Shown: positions 20,239-29,733, counted from the first letter of the stretch. The stretch is DNA of 59,252 nt from Chloroflexota bacterium (GCA_005882635.1 VBFG01000045.1:1-59252); one strand, 5' to 3'. The notes: a model not told the origin generated them from the sequence alone. Numbers and translations: made by a program.

Positions 20239-20257
20239 TCTCAGGAGCCTCTCATCG
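20239..20257 (+). promoter_or_regulatory. Putative response-regulator box 1 (upstream of the response regulator gene)
   Basis: TCTCAGGAGCCTCTCATCG; CTCA repeats at 20240 and 20251, 11-bp period. Confidence 0.5.
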
Positions 20258-20409
20258 CTCGGGGCGAGGATCGATCGCGATCCCCGCCGTGGGCCATCTC
20301 CCCTCCTCCTCCCGGCTCACGGCAGGGACACCTCTCCGAACCTTCTGGCACGATCGACGACTCACCGCCGCCGGCGCCGGCGCCGGCCAGCACAAGGACC
20401 ACCGTCCGA

Positions 20410-21087
20410 ATGAAGATCCTCCTCGTCGAGGACGACGCGCGACTGAGTCGCTCGCTCGCGCGTCTGCTCGAACAGGACCGCCACAACGTCGAGGTCGCCG
20501 CCGACGGCGAGACCGGGCTGGACATCGCGCTCGGGGAGAACGGCATCGACGTCGTGATCCTCGACATCGGCCTTCCCGACCTGTCCGGGATCGAGGTCGC
20601 GAAGCGGATCCGTCGCGAGCGACGCGAGCTGGCGATCCTCATGCTGACGGCCCGTGACACCGTGGGCGACCGGGTGACCGGACTGGACTCGGGCGCAGAC
20701 GACTACGTGGTCAAGCCGTTCAGCTACGACGAGCTCGCCGCGCGGCTCCGGGCGCTCGCTCGACGCGTCGAGAGCGCGGCCCGTCGCCCGGAGCCACGGC
20801 TCACGGCCGGTCCGATCAGCCTCGACGAGGCATCGCGGACCGTGACGGTTCATGATCGGCCCGTGGATCTCAGCCCACGCGAGTTCTCGCTCCTCGAATC
20901 GCTCCTGCGCCATCCGGGCCAGGCCCTGAGCCGCGACCAGCTGCTCGACCAGGCCTGGCCGTTCGGAGTCGCCGTCACGCCCAATGCCGTCGACGCCTAC
21001 GTCCACTACCTCCGGACCAAGCTCGGGTCCGAGGGCGAGCGGATCGAGACCGTCCGCGGCATCGGGTATCGCCTGAACGGTGCCTGA
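20410..21087 (+). CDS. OmpR/PhoB-family response regulator
   Basis: MKILLVEDDARLSRSLARLLEQD, VVILDIGLPDLSG, DYVVKPFSYDELAARLRA; C-terminal winged helix LSREFSLLESLLRHPG-like with VDAYVHYLRTKLG. Confidence 0.96.
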   Translation: MKILLVEDDARLSRSLARLLEQDRHNVEVAADGETGLDIALGENGIDVVILDIGLPDLSGIEVAKRIRRERRELAILMLTARDTVGDRVTGLDSGADDYVVKPFSYDELAARLRALARRVESAARRPEPRLTAGPISLDEASRTVTVHDRPVDLSPREFSLLESLLRHPGQALSRDQLLDQAWPFGVAVTPNAVDAYVHYLRTKLGSEGERIETVRGIGYRLNGA

Positions 21088-22465
21088 CGGGGTGGCGACG
21101 TCGGGCCCGGACCCGACGATCGCCGAATCCCTCGCATCGGACGCCGGGCTGATCCGAACGGTCCGCTGGCGGCTGGTCCTGTGGAGCGGCCTCTCCACGC
21201 TGGTCGTGCTGGCCGTCCTCGGCGTGGCCCTCTACCTCGTCGTCGCCAGGAACCTCGAGACGACCGGAATCAACCAGCTGACCTTCAGGTCACAGCAGTT
21301 CGCCCATTTCCAGGACCCACGCAGCGGCCCGGGCCAGGGGTTCAGCTTCGGCGGCGGCGCGTCCGGGACGTTCGCGCTGATCGCGAACGACCAGGGCCAG
21401 GCCGTGGGGCCGGGCAGCTTCTTCATGCCGAGCGAGTTCCCGATCGAGGCCGGCATCGACGCCGCCCGCACGTCGGGCGTCGACATCCGCACGACGGTCG
21501 TCGACGGGACACCCGTCCGGGTGAGGACCGAGAAGGCCGATTCGAACGTCGGGACCGTCTACATCCAGGTCATCCAGGACCGGACGGCCGAGCAGCAGAC
21601 GCTCGACGCGATCGTCCGCGTCCTGTTCCTCGGTGGAGCGGTGGTGGTCGTCGTGGCCGTGGCGTTCGGTGCCGTCTATGCTCGCCGGGCGCTCGTGCCG
21701 ATCCGGGAATCACTGGCGTCCCAGCGCGCGGCGCTCCGTCGCCAGCGCGAGTTCGCCGCCGACGCGAGCCACGAGCTGCGGACGCCGCTGACGGTGATCC
21801 GGAGCTCCGTCGAGCACCTCCGCCGGAGCCGCGGCGCCGATGGATCTGCGACGACGACGGAAGCGCTCGACGACATCGATGCCGAGGTCGGCCACCTGAC
21901 CGCGCTCGTCGAGGATCTCCTGCTCCTGGCCCGTTCCGACTCCGGGGCGATCATGTTGAACCGGCTCCCGGTCGACCTCGGCGACGTCGCCGCAGACGGT
22001 GCGGGCGCGCTCGCGAAGCTCGCCGACGAGCGAGGCGTGCGACTCGGCCTCGACCCGGAGCCGGCGATGGTCAAGGGCGATCACGCCCGGCTCCGCCAGC
22101 TGATCGTGATCCTCGTCGACAATGCAGTCCGGCACACGCCGCGCGGCGGATCGGTCCGCGTCCAGGTCCGGAGCGACCGTCAGCAGGCAGTCCTCGAGGT
22201 TGACGACGAGGGGCCGGGCATCCAGGCGGAGGACATGCCGCGCGTGTTCGAGCGGTTCTGGCGCGCGCCGGGCGCGGCGGCGGGTGGCACCGGCCTGGGC
22301 CTCGCGATCGCCAAGTCGATCGTCGACCTGCACGACGGGCGAATCACGGTCGCCAACCGCGCCGAAGGCGGCGCCCGCTTCACGGTTCGGCTGCCGGCCA
22401 TCGACGGCCCGCCGGCTCCGGCTGCCCAAGCAGGGTCGGTCCTGGCGACGGACGAGTCCCGCTAG
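21080..22465 (+). CDS. Sensor histidine kinase
   Basis: H-box FAADASHELRTPLTVIRSSVEHL, N-box VDNAVRHTPRGG, G1 DEGPGIQAEDMPRVFERFWR, G2 GGTGLGLAIAKSIVDLH. Confidence 0.96.
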   Translation: MPDGVATSGPDPTIAESLASDAGLIRTVRWRLVLWSGLSTLVVLAVLGVALYLVVARNLETTGINQLTFRSQQFAHFQDPRSGPGQGFSFGGGASGTFALIANDQGQAVGPGSFFMPSEFPIEAGIDAARTSGVDIRTTVVDGTPVRVRTEKADSNVGTVYIQVIQDRTAEQQTLDAIVRVLFLGGAVVVVVAVAFGAVYARRALVPIRESLASQRAALRRQREFAADASHELRTPLTVIRSSVEHLRRSRGADGSATTTEALDDIDAEVGHLTALVEDLLLLARSDSGAIMLNRLPVDLGDVAADGAGALAKLADERGVRLGLDPEPAMVKGDHARLRQLIVILVDNAVRHTPRGGSVRVQVRSDRQQAVLEVDDEGPGIQAEDMPRVFERFWRAPGAAAGGTGLGLAIAKSIVDLHDGRITVANRAEGGARFTVRLPAIDGPPAPAAQAGSVLATDESR

Positions 22466-22522
22466 GCCCCTGGACCGAAGGGCGGACCGGATCGGCGCCA
22501 CCGCGCACCGCGACTCGACGGC

Positions 22523-22541
22523 TCTCAGGACAACCTCAGGA
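22523..22541 (+). promoter_or_regulatory. Putative response-regulator box 2 (upstream of the DUF5666-like gene)
   Basis: TCTCAGGACAACCTCAGGA; CTCAGGA at 22524 and 22535, 11-bp period. Confidence 0.55.
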
Positions 22542-22602
22542 ACGGTGGTGGAAGATGCGCGCGCGTGCGTCCGCCCTTCGCCGCACGCCATCCGGAGCGA
22601 CG

Positions 22603-23640
22603 ATGCAAGCTGACACTCCTCCCCCGGCCGATCCCATCGTCCCGTTCAGCGGTCGAACGCCCAGCCGGTCGTCCGCGCTCCGTGCCGGCATCGTCGTCGG
22701 GGGCGCGCTCATCGTCGCCGTCGGCGCGGCGGTCGTGATGGCCGCCTCGCCAGGCCCCTCGACGTCGGGAGCCGGGGCACAACCATCGGCCGCGACCAGC
22801 ACTCCCGGCAATGGCAGCTCGAACGGGAATGGCTTCGGTCACGGCGGGTTCGGCGGGTTCGGCCCCGGCAAGGGAGGTCGACCGGGTTTCGCGTTCCGTC
22901 GGATCACAGTGACGGCGATCTCCGGCTCGAACGTGTCGCTCACGACCGAGGACGGCTGGACGCGGACGATCGCGGTCACGTCGGATACCACGGTCACGAA
23001 GGGCGGCCAGCCCGCGACGCTCGGCGACGTCAAGGTCGGTGACCTCGTCCGCCTCGCCGAGAAGCGGAACAGCGACGGAACGTGGACGATCACGGCGCTC
23101 GCGGTCGTGCTGCCCCAGGCGGCCGGAACCGTGACCGCGGTCGGCGCCGATTCGATCACGATCAGCGGCCCCGACGGAACGACGCAGACGATCAGGACCA
23201 CGGGGTCGACGACCTACCACCGCGGCCGGTCCGACGGGACGCGGGCCGACGTCAAGGTCGGGTCGAGGATCGTGGCGGTCGGAGAGCGAGCCTCGGACGG
23301 CAGTCTGACCGCGACATCGGTCACGGTCGCCCTGCCTCGCGTGGCCGGCATGGTGACCGGCGTCACGTCGAACTCGATCAGCATCACCCGCCGTGACGGC
23401 ACGACCATGACGATCCACGTCGGATCCGACACCTCGATCGGCGTCGCCGGTGTCGACCAGGCAACGATCTCCGACATCAAGACCGGGATGTTCATCGCGG
23501 CCGAGGGCCTCCAGCGAGCGGACGGCTCGCTCGACGCGACCGCGATCCGTGCCGGACCGATCGGCAAGGGCCGCAACCGGGACAAGACGCCGAACGCCGT
23601 GCCGGGCGCATCCGCCGCGCCGAGCCTCTCGCAGGGCTGA
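22603..23640 (+). CDS. Membrane-anchored protein with three DUF5666-like repeats
   Basis: N-terminal TM, Gly-rich linker, then three about 70-aa repeats (SLTTEDG..TRTIAVTSDTTVT, TISGPDGTTQTIRTTGSTTYH, SITRRDGTTMTIHVGSDTSI). Confidence 0.8.
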   Translation: MQADTPPPADPIVPFSGRTPSRSSALRAGIVVGGALIVAVGAAVVMAASPGPSTSGAGAQPSAATSTPGNGSSNGNGFGHGGFGGFGPGKGGRPGFAFRRITVTAISGSNVSLTTEDGWTRTIAVTSDTTVTKGGQPATLGDVKVGDLVRLAEKRNSDGTWTITALAVVLPQAAGTVTAVGADSITISGPDGTTQTIRTTGSTTYHRGRSDGTRADVKVGSRIVAVGERASDGSLTATSVTVALPRVAGMVTGVTSNSISITRRDGTTMTIHVGSDTSIGVAGVDQATISDIKTGMFIAAEGLQRADGSLDATAIRAGPIGKGRNRDKTPNAVPGASAAPSLSQG

Positions 23641-23677
23641 TCTCCGTCGCTTCAACGCCTCTCAGCGCGGGGCCACG

Positions 23678-23697
23678 TCTCAGGCTGTTCTCACTGC
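23678..23697 (+). promoter_or_regulatory. Putative response-regulator box 3 (upstream of the HtrA-like gene)
   Basis: TCTCAGGCTGTTCTCACTGC; CTCA repeats at 23679 and 23690, 11-bp period. Confidence 0.5.
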
Positions 23698-23747
23698 GCG
23701 GGAGTCTCCTGTGACCAGTGCAGACCCGTTCCGGAGACCGCTCCCCC

Positions 23748-24755
23748 ATGAACCCCGACGATCGCCCCGATCAGCCCGTCCAGCGACTCTGGGAAGCGAG
23801 CCCCACTGCCGGACCCTGGCCACCCGCGTCGACCTCACCCACGTGGGGGGCTGCCACATCGGCGGAAACGATCGGCGGCCCGACCGCGAGCGGCCCTGAC
23901 GGAGCCCCCGGCCCCAAGGCCCGCCGGCCACGCCGGCGAGGAGCGGCCGGGACGATCCTCGGTGCGGCCGTCCTGTCGGCGCTCCTCGCATCCGGTTCCA
24001 CGCTCGCGGTCGTCGAGCTCGCCCTGCCGCACAATCCCGCCGCCACGGCGCCGGCCACATCACCGAACGCGAACGCGGCGACCCAGGGCACGACCGGGTC
24101 CACGACCGTCCAGCAGGAGGACATCACCGGCGTCGTCGCCAAGGCCAAGGACTCGGTCGTCACGCTGACCTCGCAGATCGCCACGAACCGCGGCCCGTTC
24201 GGGGACGGGACCGCGACCGGCGTGGGCTCCGGCATCATCCTCACCGCCGACGGGTACGTCCTCACCAACCGCCACGTCGTCGAGGGCTCGCAGTCGCTGA
24301 CGGCGACGCTCGCCGACGGATCGGAGCACTCGGCCCGGGTGGTGACCGTCTCCGACACGCAGGATCTGGCTCTCGTCAAGGTCGACGCGACGGGCTTGAA
24401 GCCCGCGACCATCGGCAACTCGTCGTCGATCCACGTCGGCCAGACCGCGATCGCGATCGGCAGCCCGCTCGGCACCTACACGGAGACCGTGACGAAGGGC
24501 ATCATCTCGGCCCTGGACCGGACCATCACGGTCCGCGACGACCAGACCGGCCGGCCCACCACGCTCAGCGGCCTGATCCAGACCGATGCCGCGATCAACC
24601 AGGGCAACAGCGGCGGGCCGCTCCTGAACTCGGCCGGCGAGGTCGTCGGTGTCAATACGGCGACTGCCTCGAGCGCTGAGGGAATCGGGTTCGCGATCCC
24701 GATCCACGAGGCGCAGAGCCTGATCGAGCAGGCGCGAGCGGCGTCGGTCGCGTAA
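23748..24755 (+). CDS. HtrA/DegP-like trypsin-family serine protease, membrane-anchored, no PDZ domain
   Basis: GSGIILTADGYVLTNRHVV, DLALVKVDATGL, INQGNSGGPLLNSAGEVVGVNT; ends directly after the protease domain. Confidence 0.94.
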   Translation: MNPDDRPDQPVQRLWEASPTAGPWPPASTSPTWGAATSAETIGGPTASGPDGAPGPKARRPRRRGAAGTILGAAVLSALLASGSTLAVVELALPHNPAATAPATSPNANAATQGTTGSTTVQQEDITGVVAKAKDSVVTLTSQIATNRGPFGDGTATGVGSGIILTADGYVLTNRHVVEGSQSLTATLADGSEHSARVVTVSDTQDLALVKVDATGLKPATIGNSSSIHVGQTAIAIGSPLGTYTETVTKGIISALDRTITVRDDQTGRPTTLSGLIQTDAAINQGNSGGPLLNSAGEVVGVNTATASSAEGIGFAIPIHEAQSLIEQARAASVA

Positions 24756-24838
24756 TTCGGGTCCAGGGGTCGCGCCGCGACGTGGCCATCCGGATCGAGT
24801 GACGCGCTGAGCGAGCGGCGCGTACGCTGGGCGCTCCG

Positions 24839-25132
24839 ATGTCCACTTGCCCTCATCTCTGGGAATCCCGCGATGCCATCCCGGCGACGGACGGCTGCGC
24901 CGCGTGCGAGGCAACGGGCGATGCCTGGGTCCACCTTCGGGTGTGCCTCACCTGCGGCAACGTCGGCTGCTGCGACCAGAGCAAGAACCGCCATGCCTCG
25001 GCGCACTTCCACGCGACCGGCCACCCGGTCGCCCGCTCGATCCAGCCCGGTGAAACCTGGCGCTGGTGCTACGCCGACGAGGCCCTCGACGATCCAGATG
25101 AGGTGGAGCTCGAGGGCGCCGACCTGAGCTGA
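24839..25132 (+). CDS. UBP-type zinc finger domain protein
   Basis: CPHLWESRDAIPATDGCAACEATGDAWVHLRVCLTCGNVGCCDQSKNRHASAHFHATGHPVARSIQPGETWRWCYADE. Confidence 0.88.
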   Translation: MSTCPHLWESRDAIPATDGCAACEATGDAWVHLRVCLTCGNVGCCDQSKNRHASAHFHATGHPVARSIQPGETWRWCYADEALDDPDEVELEGADLS

Positions 25133-25140
25133 CGCTTGGC

Positions 25141-25212
25141 GTCCCCGGCAGGATTCGAACCTGCGACCTGCGGTTTAGAAAACCGTTGCTCTGTCCACTG
25201 AGCTACGGGGAC
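25141..25212 (-). tRNA. tRNA-Arg (anticodon TCT)
   Basis: Reverse complement GTCCCCGTAGCTCAGTGGACAGAGCAACGGTTTTCTAAACCGCAGGTCGCAGGTTCGAATCCTGCCGGGGAC; 7-bp acceptor stem, T arm; CCA not encoded. Confidence 0.95.
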
Positions 25213-25365
25213 GTGCGCCGAGTCTAGCGGCGATCGCTGGCCTGGCCAGCACCTCGTACGGGCGCGCGTGGCGCGCGTTCTGCACGCGCGTATGTCGAAC
25301 GGACCAGTGGGGCCGGGACCTCCGTCCCGCAGCCGTGGCCCGCGTGCACCGCTAGCGTGAGCCCG

Positions 25366-27459
25366 ATGACGTCGATCCGCATCTCGACGCCGGCGCGCCG
25401 AATCCCCCGCCGGGCGCGCTGGGCCGAGCGAACCCTGCGTCGGCTGGCACGGGACCCGCACGCCCTCCTCGCGATCGGGCTCGTGCTGACCGCCATGACC
25501 ATTGCCGTCGTCGGCGATCACGACCAGATGGACCGAGTCGTCGCGATCAGCCTCGAATTCCTCGCAGCGCAGGTGATCGTGGCCGTCGCCGCGCCTCACC
25601 TCCGACCGACGGCAGTCCAGCGGCTGCTGATCGACAGCGCCCGCTTCATTTTGGCGATCCTGTACGTGTCGGTCGTCACGGGGCTGCTCCGGTCGGGCGA
25701 CTTCCGGCCGGCCGCGGCGCTGTTCATCCCCGTCGTCGCCCTGGCCGCGGCCCAGGGCAGCCGGCCGGCGTTCCTCGTCGGTTTCGCGGCCGTCTCGCTC
25801 TACTTCCTGCCCGTCCTGTCGGCCACGTCGGACACGCTCGGTCTGGATCTGCAGCGAGCCGTGGCGCTCGGCGGAACGGCCGTCCTGCTGTCCGTGGGCA
25901 CGCGGCGCTCGATCTCCGTCCTGACGGTGACCGTCCGACGGCTGGGCACGTCGCTGGCCCGCGACCGGCGGCGCTCCCGGCAGGTTGCGGCCGTCGAGAG
26001 CGTCGGCCGGCTCCTCGCCGCGAATGGCCCGGACTCGGCGGTCCTGGAGCGGATCGTCGATCTCCTACGCCGAGACCTGGGCTATGACTTCGTGTCGGTC
26101 TACCTCGGCAGCGATGCGCGGATGCGGCTGGCGGCGCAACGGGGCTACGACACCGTGATCGACGAGTTCGACGGGTCCAGTGGCGTGCTTGGCCGGGTCA
26201 TGCGGACGAAGGTGCTCGCCTTCGTCCCGGACGTCACGGCCGATTCCGACTACCGCAGCGCTGCCAGCACGGTCCACTCCGAGATCAGCGCGCCGATGCT
26301 CGTCGACGGCGAGCTCGTCGGAGTCGTCAACGTCGAGGCTCGCGCGACCGCGAACCTGAACCAGGGCGACGTGGAGACGATGGCACTCGTCGCCGACCGG
26401 CTCGCGTCCGCGCTTGCGCTGGCGCGAGAGCGCGAGCGGCTCGCAGCCCGAGCCGAGCTCTTCCGCCGGCTGACCTCGTTCGCGGGGGCGGTGAACGCGA
26501 CGCTGGACGGCAGCCGGCTCAATCAGGCGATCGTCGAAGAGGTGAAATCGATCATCGGCGCGGATTTCGTGGTCCTGACCATCCTGGACCGCGCGACCTC
26601 GACATATCACATCCGGGCACTCACGCCCGGCGACCCGGGATACATTGGCGCGCCGATCGCCCCGGGTGAGGGTCTCGCGGGACGGGCGATCCGCGATCGG
26701 ACCCTCGTTGTCGACGATCGATTCGACACGAGCAGGAGCTCGGTCATGACGCCCGGGACTGCAGCCCCAGATCGGCTGGCCGGTGCCGCCGTCCCGCTCA
26801 TCCGGGACGATGTCGTCGTCGGCGCGCTGACACTCCTGAGAGGAGACCTGGAGCGTCCCTTCGCACCGGACGAGATGGAGGCCTTGCCGATCGTCGCCGG
26901 ACTCGTCGCCCTCGCGATCACGAACACGTTCCTCCACGCGGAGGTCACCGAGCTTTCGGTCCGCGACGCGCTGACGGGCTTGTTCAACCGACGTTACCTG
27001 GACGCCGCGCTGGCGCGGATGGAGGCCGGCCGGACGCGACGGCCGGTCGCCGATCGAGATCGCTCGGCCGCGATCCTGTTCGACCTCGACCACTTCGGCA
27101 ACATCAACAAGAAGCACGGCCACCAGACCGGCGACGCCGTCCTCCGCGCCTTCGCCGACATCCTCCGGGCGCGGTTCCGCGGCAGCGACCTCGTCGCCCG
27201 GTTCGGCGGCGAGGAGTTCCTCGCGGTCCTGGACGGCGCGACGGCCGATCAGGCAGTGGCCGTCGCCGACGAGATCCGCCAGTCCTTTGCCGCCGTTCGG
27301 GTGCCCGGCCTCGACGGCGCGCTCGTGTCGACGACGGTCTCGGCCGGGTGCTCGGCGATGAGCGCCGACGACGATCGATTTGCCGACATCGTCGCGCGCG
27401 CAGATGTCGGCCTGGTGATGGCCAAGCGAGCCGGCCGCAACCGCGTGATCGCGGCGTGA
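25366..27459 (+). CDS. GGDEF diguanylate cyclase with N-terminal TM region and two GAF-like domains
   Basis: DALTGLFNRRYLDAAL ... AILFDLDHFGNINKKHGHQTGDAVL ... RGSDLVARFGGEEFLAVL (intact GGEEF and RxxD I-site). Confidence 0.94.
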   Translation: MTSIRISTPARRIPRRARWAERTLRRLARDPHALLAIGLVLTAMTIAVVGDHDQMDRVVAISLEFLAAQVIVAVAAPHLRPTAVQRLLIDSARFILAILYVSVVTGLLRSGDFRPAAALFIPVVALAAAQGSRPAFLVGFAAVSLYFLPVLSATSDTLGLDLQRAVALGGTAVLLSVGTRRSISVLTVTVRRLGTSLARDRRRSRQVAAVESVGRLLAANGPDSAVLERIVDLLRRDLGYDFVSVYLGSDARMRLAAQRGYDTVIDEFDGSSGVLGRVMRTKVLAFVPDVTADSDYRSAASTVHSEISAPMLVDGELVGVVNVEARATANLNQGDVETMALVADRLASALALARERERLAARAELFRRLTSFAGAVNATLDGSRLNQAIVEEVKSIIGADFVVLTILDRATSTYHIRALTPGDPGYIGAPIAPGEGLAGRAIRDRTLVVDDRFDTSRSSVMTPGTAAPDRLAGAAVPLIRDDVVVGALTLLRGDLERPFAPDEMEALPIVAGLVALAITNTFLHAEVTELSVRDALTGLFNRRYLDAALARMEAGRTRRPVADRDRSAAILFDLDHFGNINKKHGHQTGDAVLRAFADILRARFRGSDLVARFGGEEFLAVLDGATADQAVAVADEIRQSFAAVRVPGLDGALVSTTVSAGCSAMSADDDRFADIVARADVGLVMAKRAGRNRVIAA

Positions 27460-27557
27460 CGCGAGGAGTCGTCGGGGGCGTTGGGACGGCTCCCAGGGCG
27501 CGGAATCTCGCGTGGTATGCTCCGCGACCCGTCACCGTCAGGAGCCATCGACCGAGG

Positions 27558-28970
27558 ATGACGACCGACCGCCGGGCCGCGACCGCGGCCCAGCTCCCGC
27601 TGCCCCTCGAGCGAGAGGGAGGCGCGGCTCCGGTCCTCCCGGAGATCGGCATCGCCCCCGAATGGAAGGATCAGCCACGCCTGTGGGGGCACGCCCTGCA
27701 CCCGATGTGCTCGTATCTCGCGAGCTTCCCGGCAGCCCTCGCCCACGGCTTCATCGGCCGCTACAGCCGGCGCGGTGACGTCATCCTCGACCCGTTCAGC
27801 GGCCGCGGGACGACGCCCCTGCAGGCGTGCGCGGAAGGCCGGATCGGTGTCGGCAACGACCTGAACCCGTTCGCCCATCTCCTGACCGCGGCCAAGGTCG
27901 AGCCGGCGTCACGGGCCGAGACCTCGACGCGCGTCGCCGCCCTCCGCCTCGGCTGGGCGGCGAGCGCACCCGACTGGATCGCCCTGGCGGAGGCCGCGAC
28001 CGCGCCAGACGGCGGCGGGACCCTCGTGCCGGCCGCCGGGAGCGGCGCCGGGGGCCGCCCGACCGAGACCCTCCCCGCCGAGGTCGCCGTCGCCTTCCAC
28101 CCGCGGACCCTCGGCGAGCTCCTGTACGTCCGGGCATCGCTCCGCCTGAACGACCGGACCGATCGGTTCGTTGCCGCCGCCCTGACGGGGATCCTCCATG
28201 GCAAGAGCGCGTCGTACCTGTCTCCACTCATGCCGAACACGTTCAGCATGGCCCCGCGCTACGTCCGCGAGTTCGCCGCCCGGACCGAGTTCTCGGCCCC
28301 CGAGCGCGACGTGTTCGTGGGCCTCGAGCGCAAGCTCGCCCGGCTGCAGCGGGAGCCGCTGCCGACGACGGCCGGGATCGCGCTCCTCGGCGACGCGCGC
28401 GATGTCGCCGATCGGGCCCGGACGGCCCTGCGCGAGCGCGGCCTGCCGGACCGGGCCCGCTTGGTGGTGACCTCGCCGCCCTATCTCCGGGTCGTCAAGT
28501 ACGGCTACTACAACTGGCTGCGGACGTGGCTCCTCGGCTACGACTCGCGGGCGATCGATGCGACGCTCGACGATGCCCACCACCGTGAGCCCTACCTCGC
28601 CTTCCTCGCCGACGTCCTCGCCGACCTGCGCTCAATCCTCGCCGACGACGCCGTGGTCGTCCTCGTGATCGGCGACGTGGAGACCGATCGGGGGCGGCCG
28701 ATCCGCGGCGCGGGCGGCCTCGGGCTCGCCGAGCGTGTCTGGGAGGCGGCCGCCGAGCCGACGGGCTACCGTCTCGCAGGCGTGGCGCGGGACGAGGTCG
28801 CGGCGAACCGCAAGATGACGAAGCTGTGGGGCGCCGAGGCGGGTCGGGCGACGAAGACGGACCGGATCCTCGTCCTGGGCGCGACCGAGAGCGGCCGTCG
28901 CCGGGCGCTGTCCGCCGCCGCCACCCCGATCGATTGGGATTGGCCGCCACGGGGCCTCCGAGCCATCTGA
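27558..28970 (+). CDS. Site-specific DNA methyltransferase (SPPY-type), solitary
   Basis: SAM motif VILDPFSGRGTTPLQACAEGRIGVGNDLNPFA; catalytic VVTSPPYLRVVKYGYYNWLR. Confidence 0.88.
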   Translation: MTTDRRAATAAQLPLPLEREGGAAPVLPEIGIAPEWKDQPRLWGHALHPMCSYLASFPAALAHGFIGRYSRRGDVILDPFSGRGTTPLQACAEGRIGVGNDLNPFAHLLTAAKVEPASRAETSTRVAALRLGWAASAPDWIALAEAATAPDGGGTLVPAAGSGAGGRPTETLPAEVAVAFHPRTLGELLYVRASLRLNDRTDRFVAAALTGILHGKSASYLSPLMPNTFSMAPRYVREFAARTEFSAPERDVFVGLERKLARLQREPLPTTAGIALLGDARDVADRARTALRERGLPDRARLVVTSPPYLRVVKYGYYNWLRTWLLGYDSRAIDATLDDAHHREPYLAFLADVLADLRSILADDAVVVLVIGDVETDRGRPIRGAGGLGLAERVWEAAAEPTGYRLAGVARDEVAANRKMTKLWGAEAGRATKTDRILVLGATESGRRRALSAAATPIDWDWPPRGLRAI

Positions 28971-28980
28971 GTCTCGCGGC

Positions 28981-29364
28981 ATGCGCGGCGCGGTTGTCCC
29001 TACGATCCACGTGATGCTCGCGGCGACGGTCGCGACGATCGCCGTCATCGGGCTGTTCGGGACCGGGGCACGGACGGACGATCCCGGGGTGCGCGTCGTC
29101 GGCGGGTTCGGCTGGGCGTTCTTCATCGTCTTGCCCCTGTCGGGGATCGTTGCGCTCGGGACGTTCGACTGGCAGGTCGGGCGCGGACCGACCGTCCTCC
29201 GCGTGGCGGACGTCGCCGTGTTCGTCCTGGCCATGCTGGAGCTGTCGCTCGGGACGACCGGCCTCGCCCGCTGGCTCGCCGGGGCGATGGCCCTGCTCGC
29301 GGCGGGCGGGCTGGCCGCCAGCCTGCTGGTCCTGCCGCCGCGTCGGGCGGGGTTCCGCCACTGA
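28981..29364 (+). CDS. Small integral membrane protein, unknown function
   Basis: About four hydrophobic segments; co-directional spacing. Confidence 0.6.
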   Translation: MRGAVVPTIHVMLAATVATIAVIGLFGTGARTDDPGVRVVGGFGWAFFIVLPLSGIVALGTFDWQVGRGPTVLRVADVAVFVLAMLELSLGTTGLARWLAGAMALLAAGGLAASLLVLPPRRAGFRH

Positions 29365-29417
29365 AGCTCCCTCGCTCCCTCGCCGGTCGGCCCGCCGGCC
29401 GTCGCTAGAATGCCGCC

Positions 29418-29645
29418 ATGAGGCTGATGTACCACCCGTCGGACCTGGCGGCGATGGACCCGCTCGTCCTGATGAAGAACCTCGACCACGTCCGGATGAC
29501 GAGCCGGCGGCTGTCGTACATCCTCCAGCAGCAGGTCCACCTCTACACCCCGGAGGCGAACCAGATCCGCGAGCAGATCGACACCTACGTCGACGCCGAA
29601 CGCCAGATCGAAGGCGAGATGGCCCGCAGGCGCATTCGCGCTTGA
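29418..29645 (+). CDS. Small hypothetical protein (75 aa)
   Basis: MRLMYHPSDLAAMDPLVLMKNLDHVRMTSRRLSYILQQQVHLYTPEANQIREQ; followed by a strong terminator. Confidence 0.65.
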   Translation: MRLMYHPSDLAAMDPLVLMKNLDHVRMTSRRLSYILQQQVHLYTPEANQIREQIDTYVDAERQIEGEMARRRIRA

Positions 29646-29666
29646 CTGCGTTCATCGCTCGGAATC

Positions 29667-29698
29667 GAAGGGCCCCGTCCTGACCGACGGGGCCCTTC
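29667..29698. terminator. Bidirectional terminator-like hairpin between convergent genes
   Basis: GAAGGGCCCCGTC-CTGACC-GACGGGGCCCTTC, 13-bp perfect stem. Confidence 0.7.
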
Positions 29699-29733
29699 AG
29701 CGTCGATAGCGACGCGAAAATCTCGTGCCTCGT

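Noticed and set aside
25260-25292. CGCGCGTG...CACGCGCG hairpin after the tRNA-Arg region as a terminator
   Set aside because: It lies upstream of the minus-strand tRNA, lacks a T tract, and alternating GC repeats make the pairing ambiguous.
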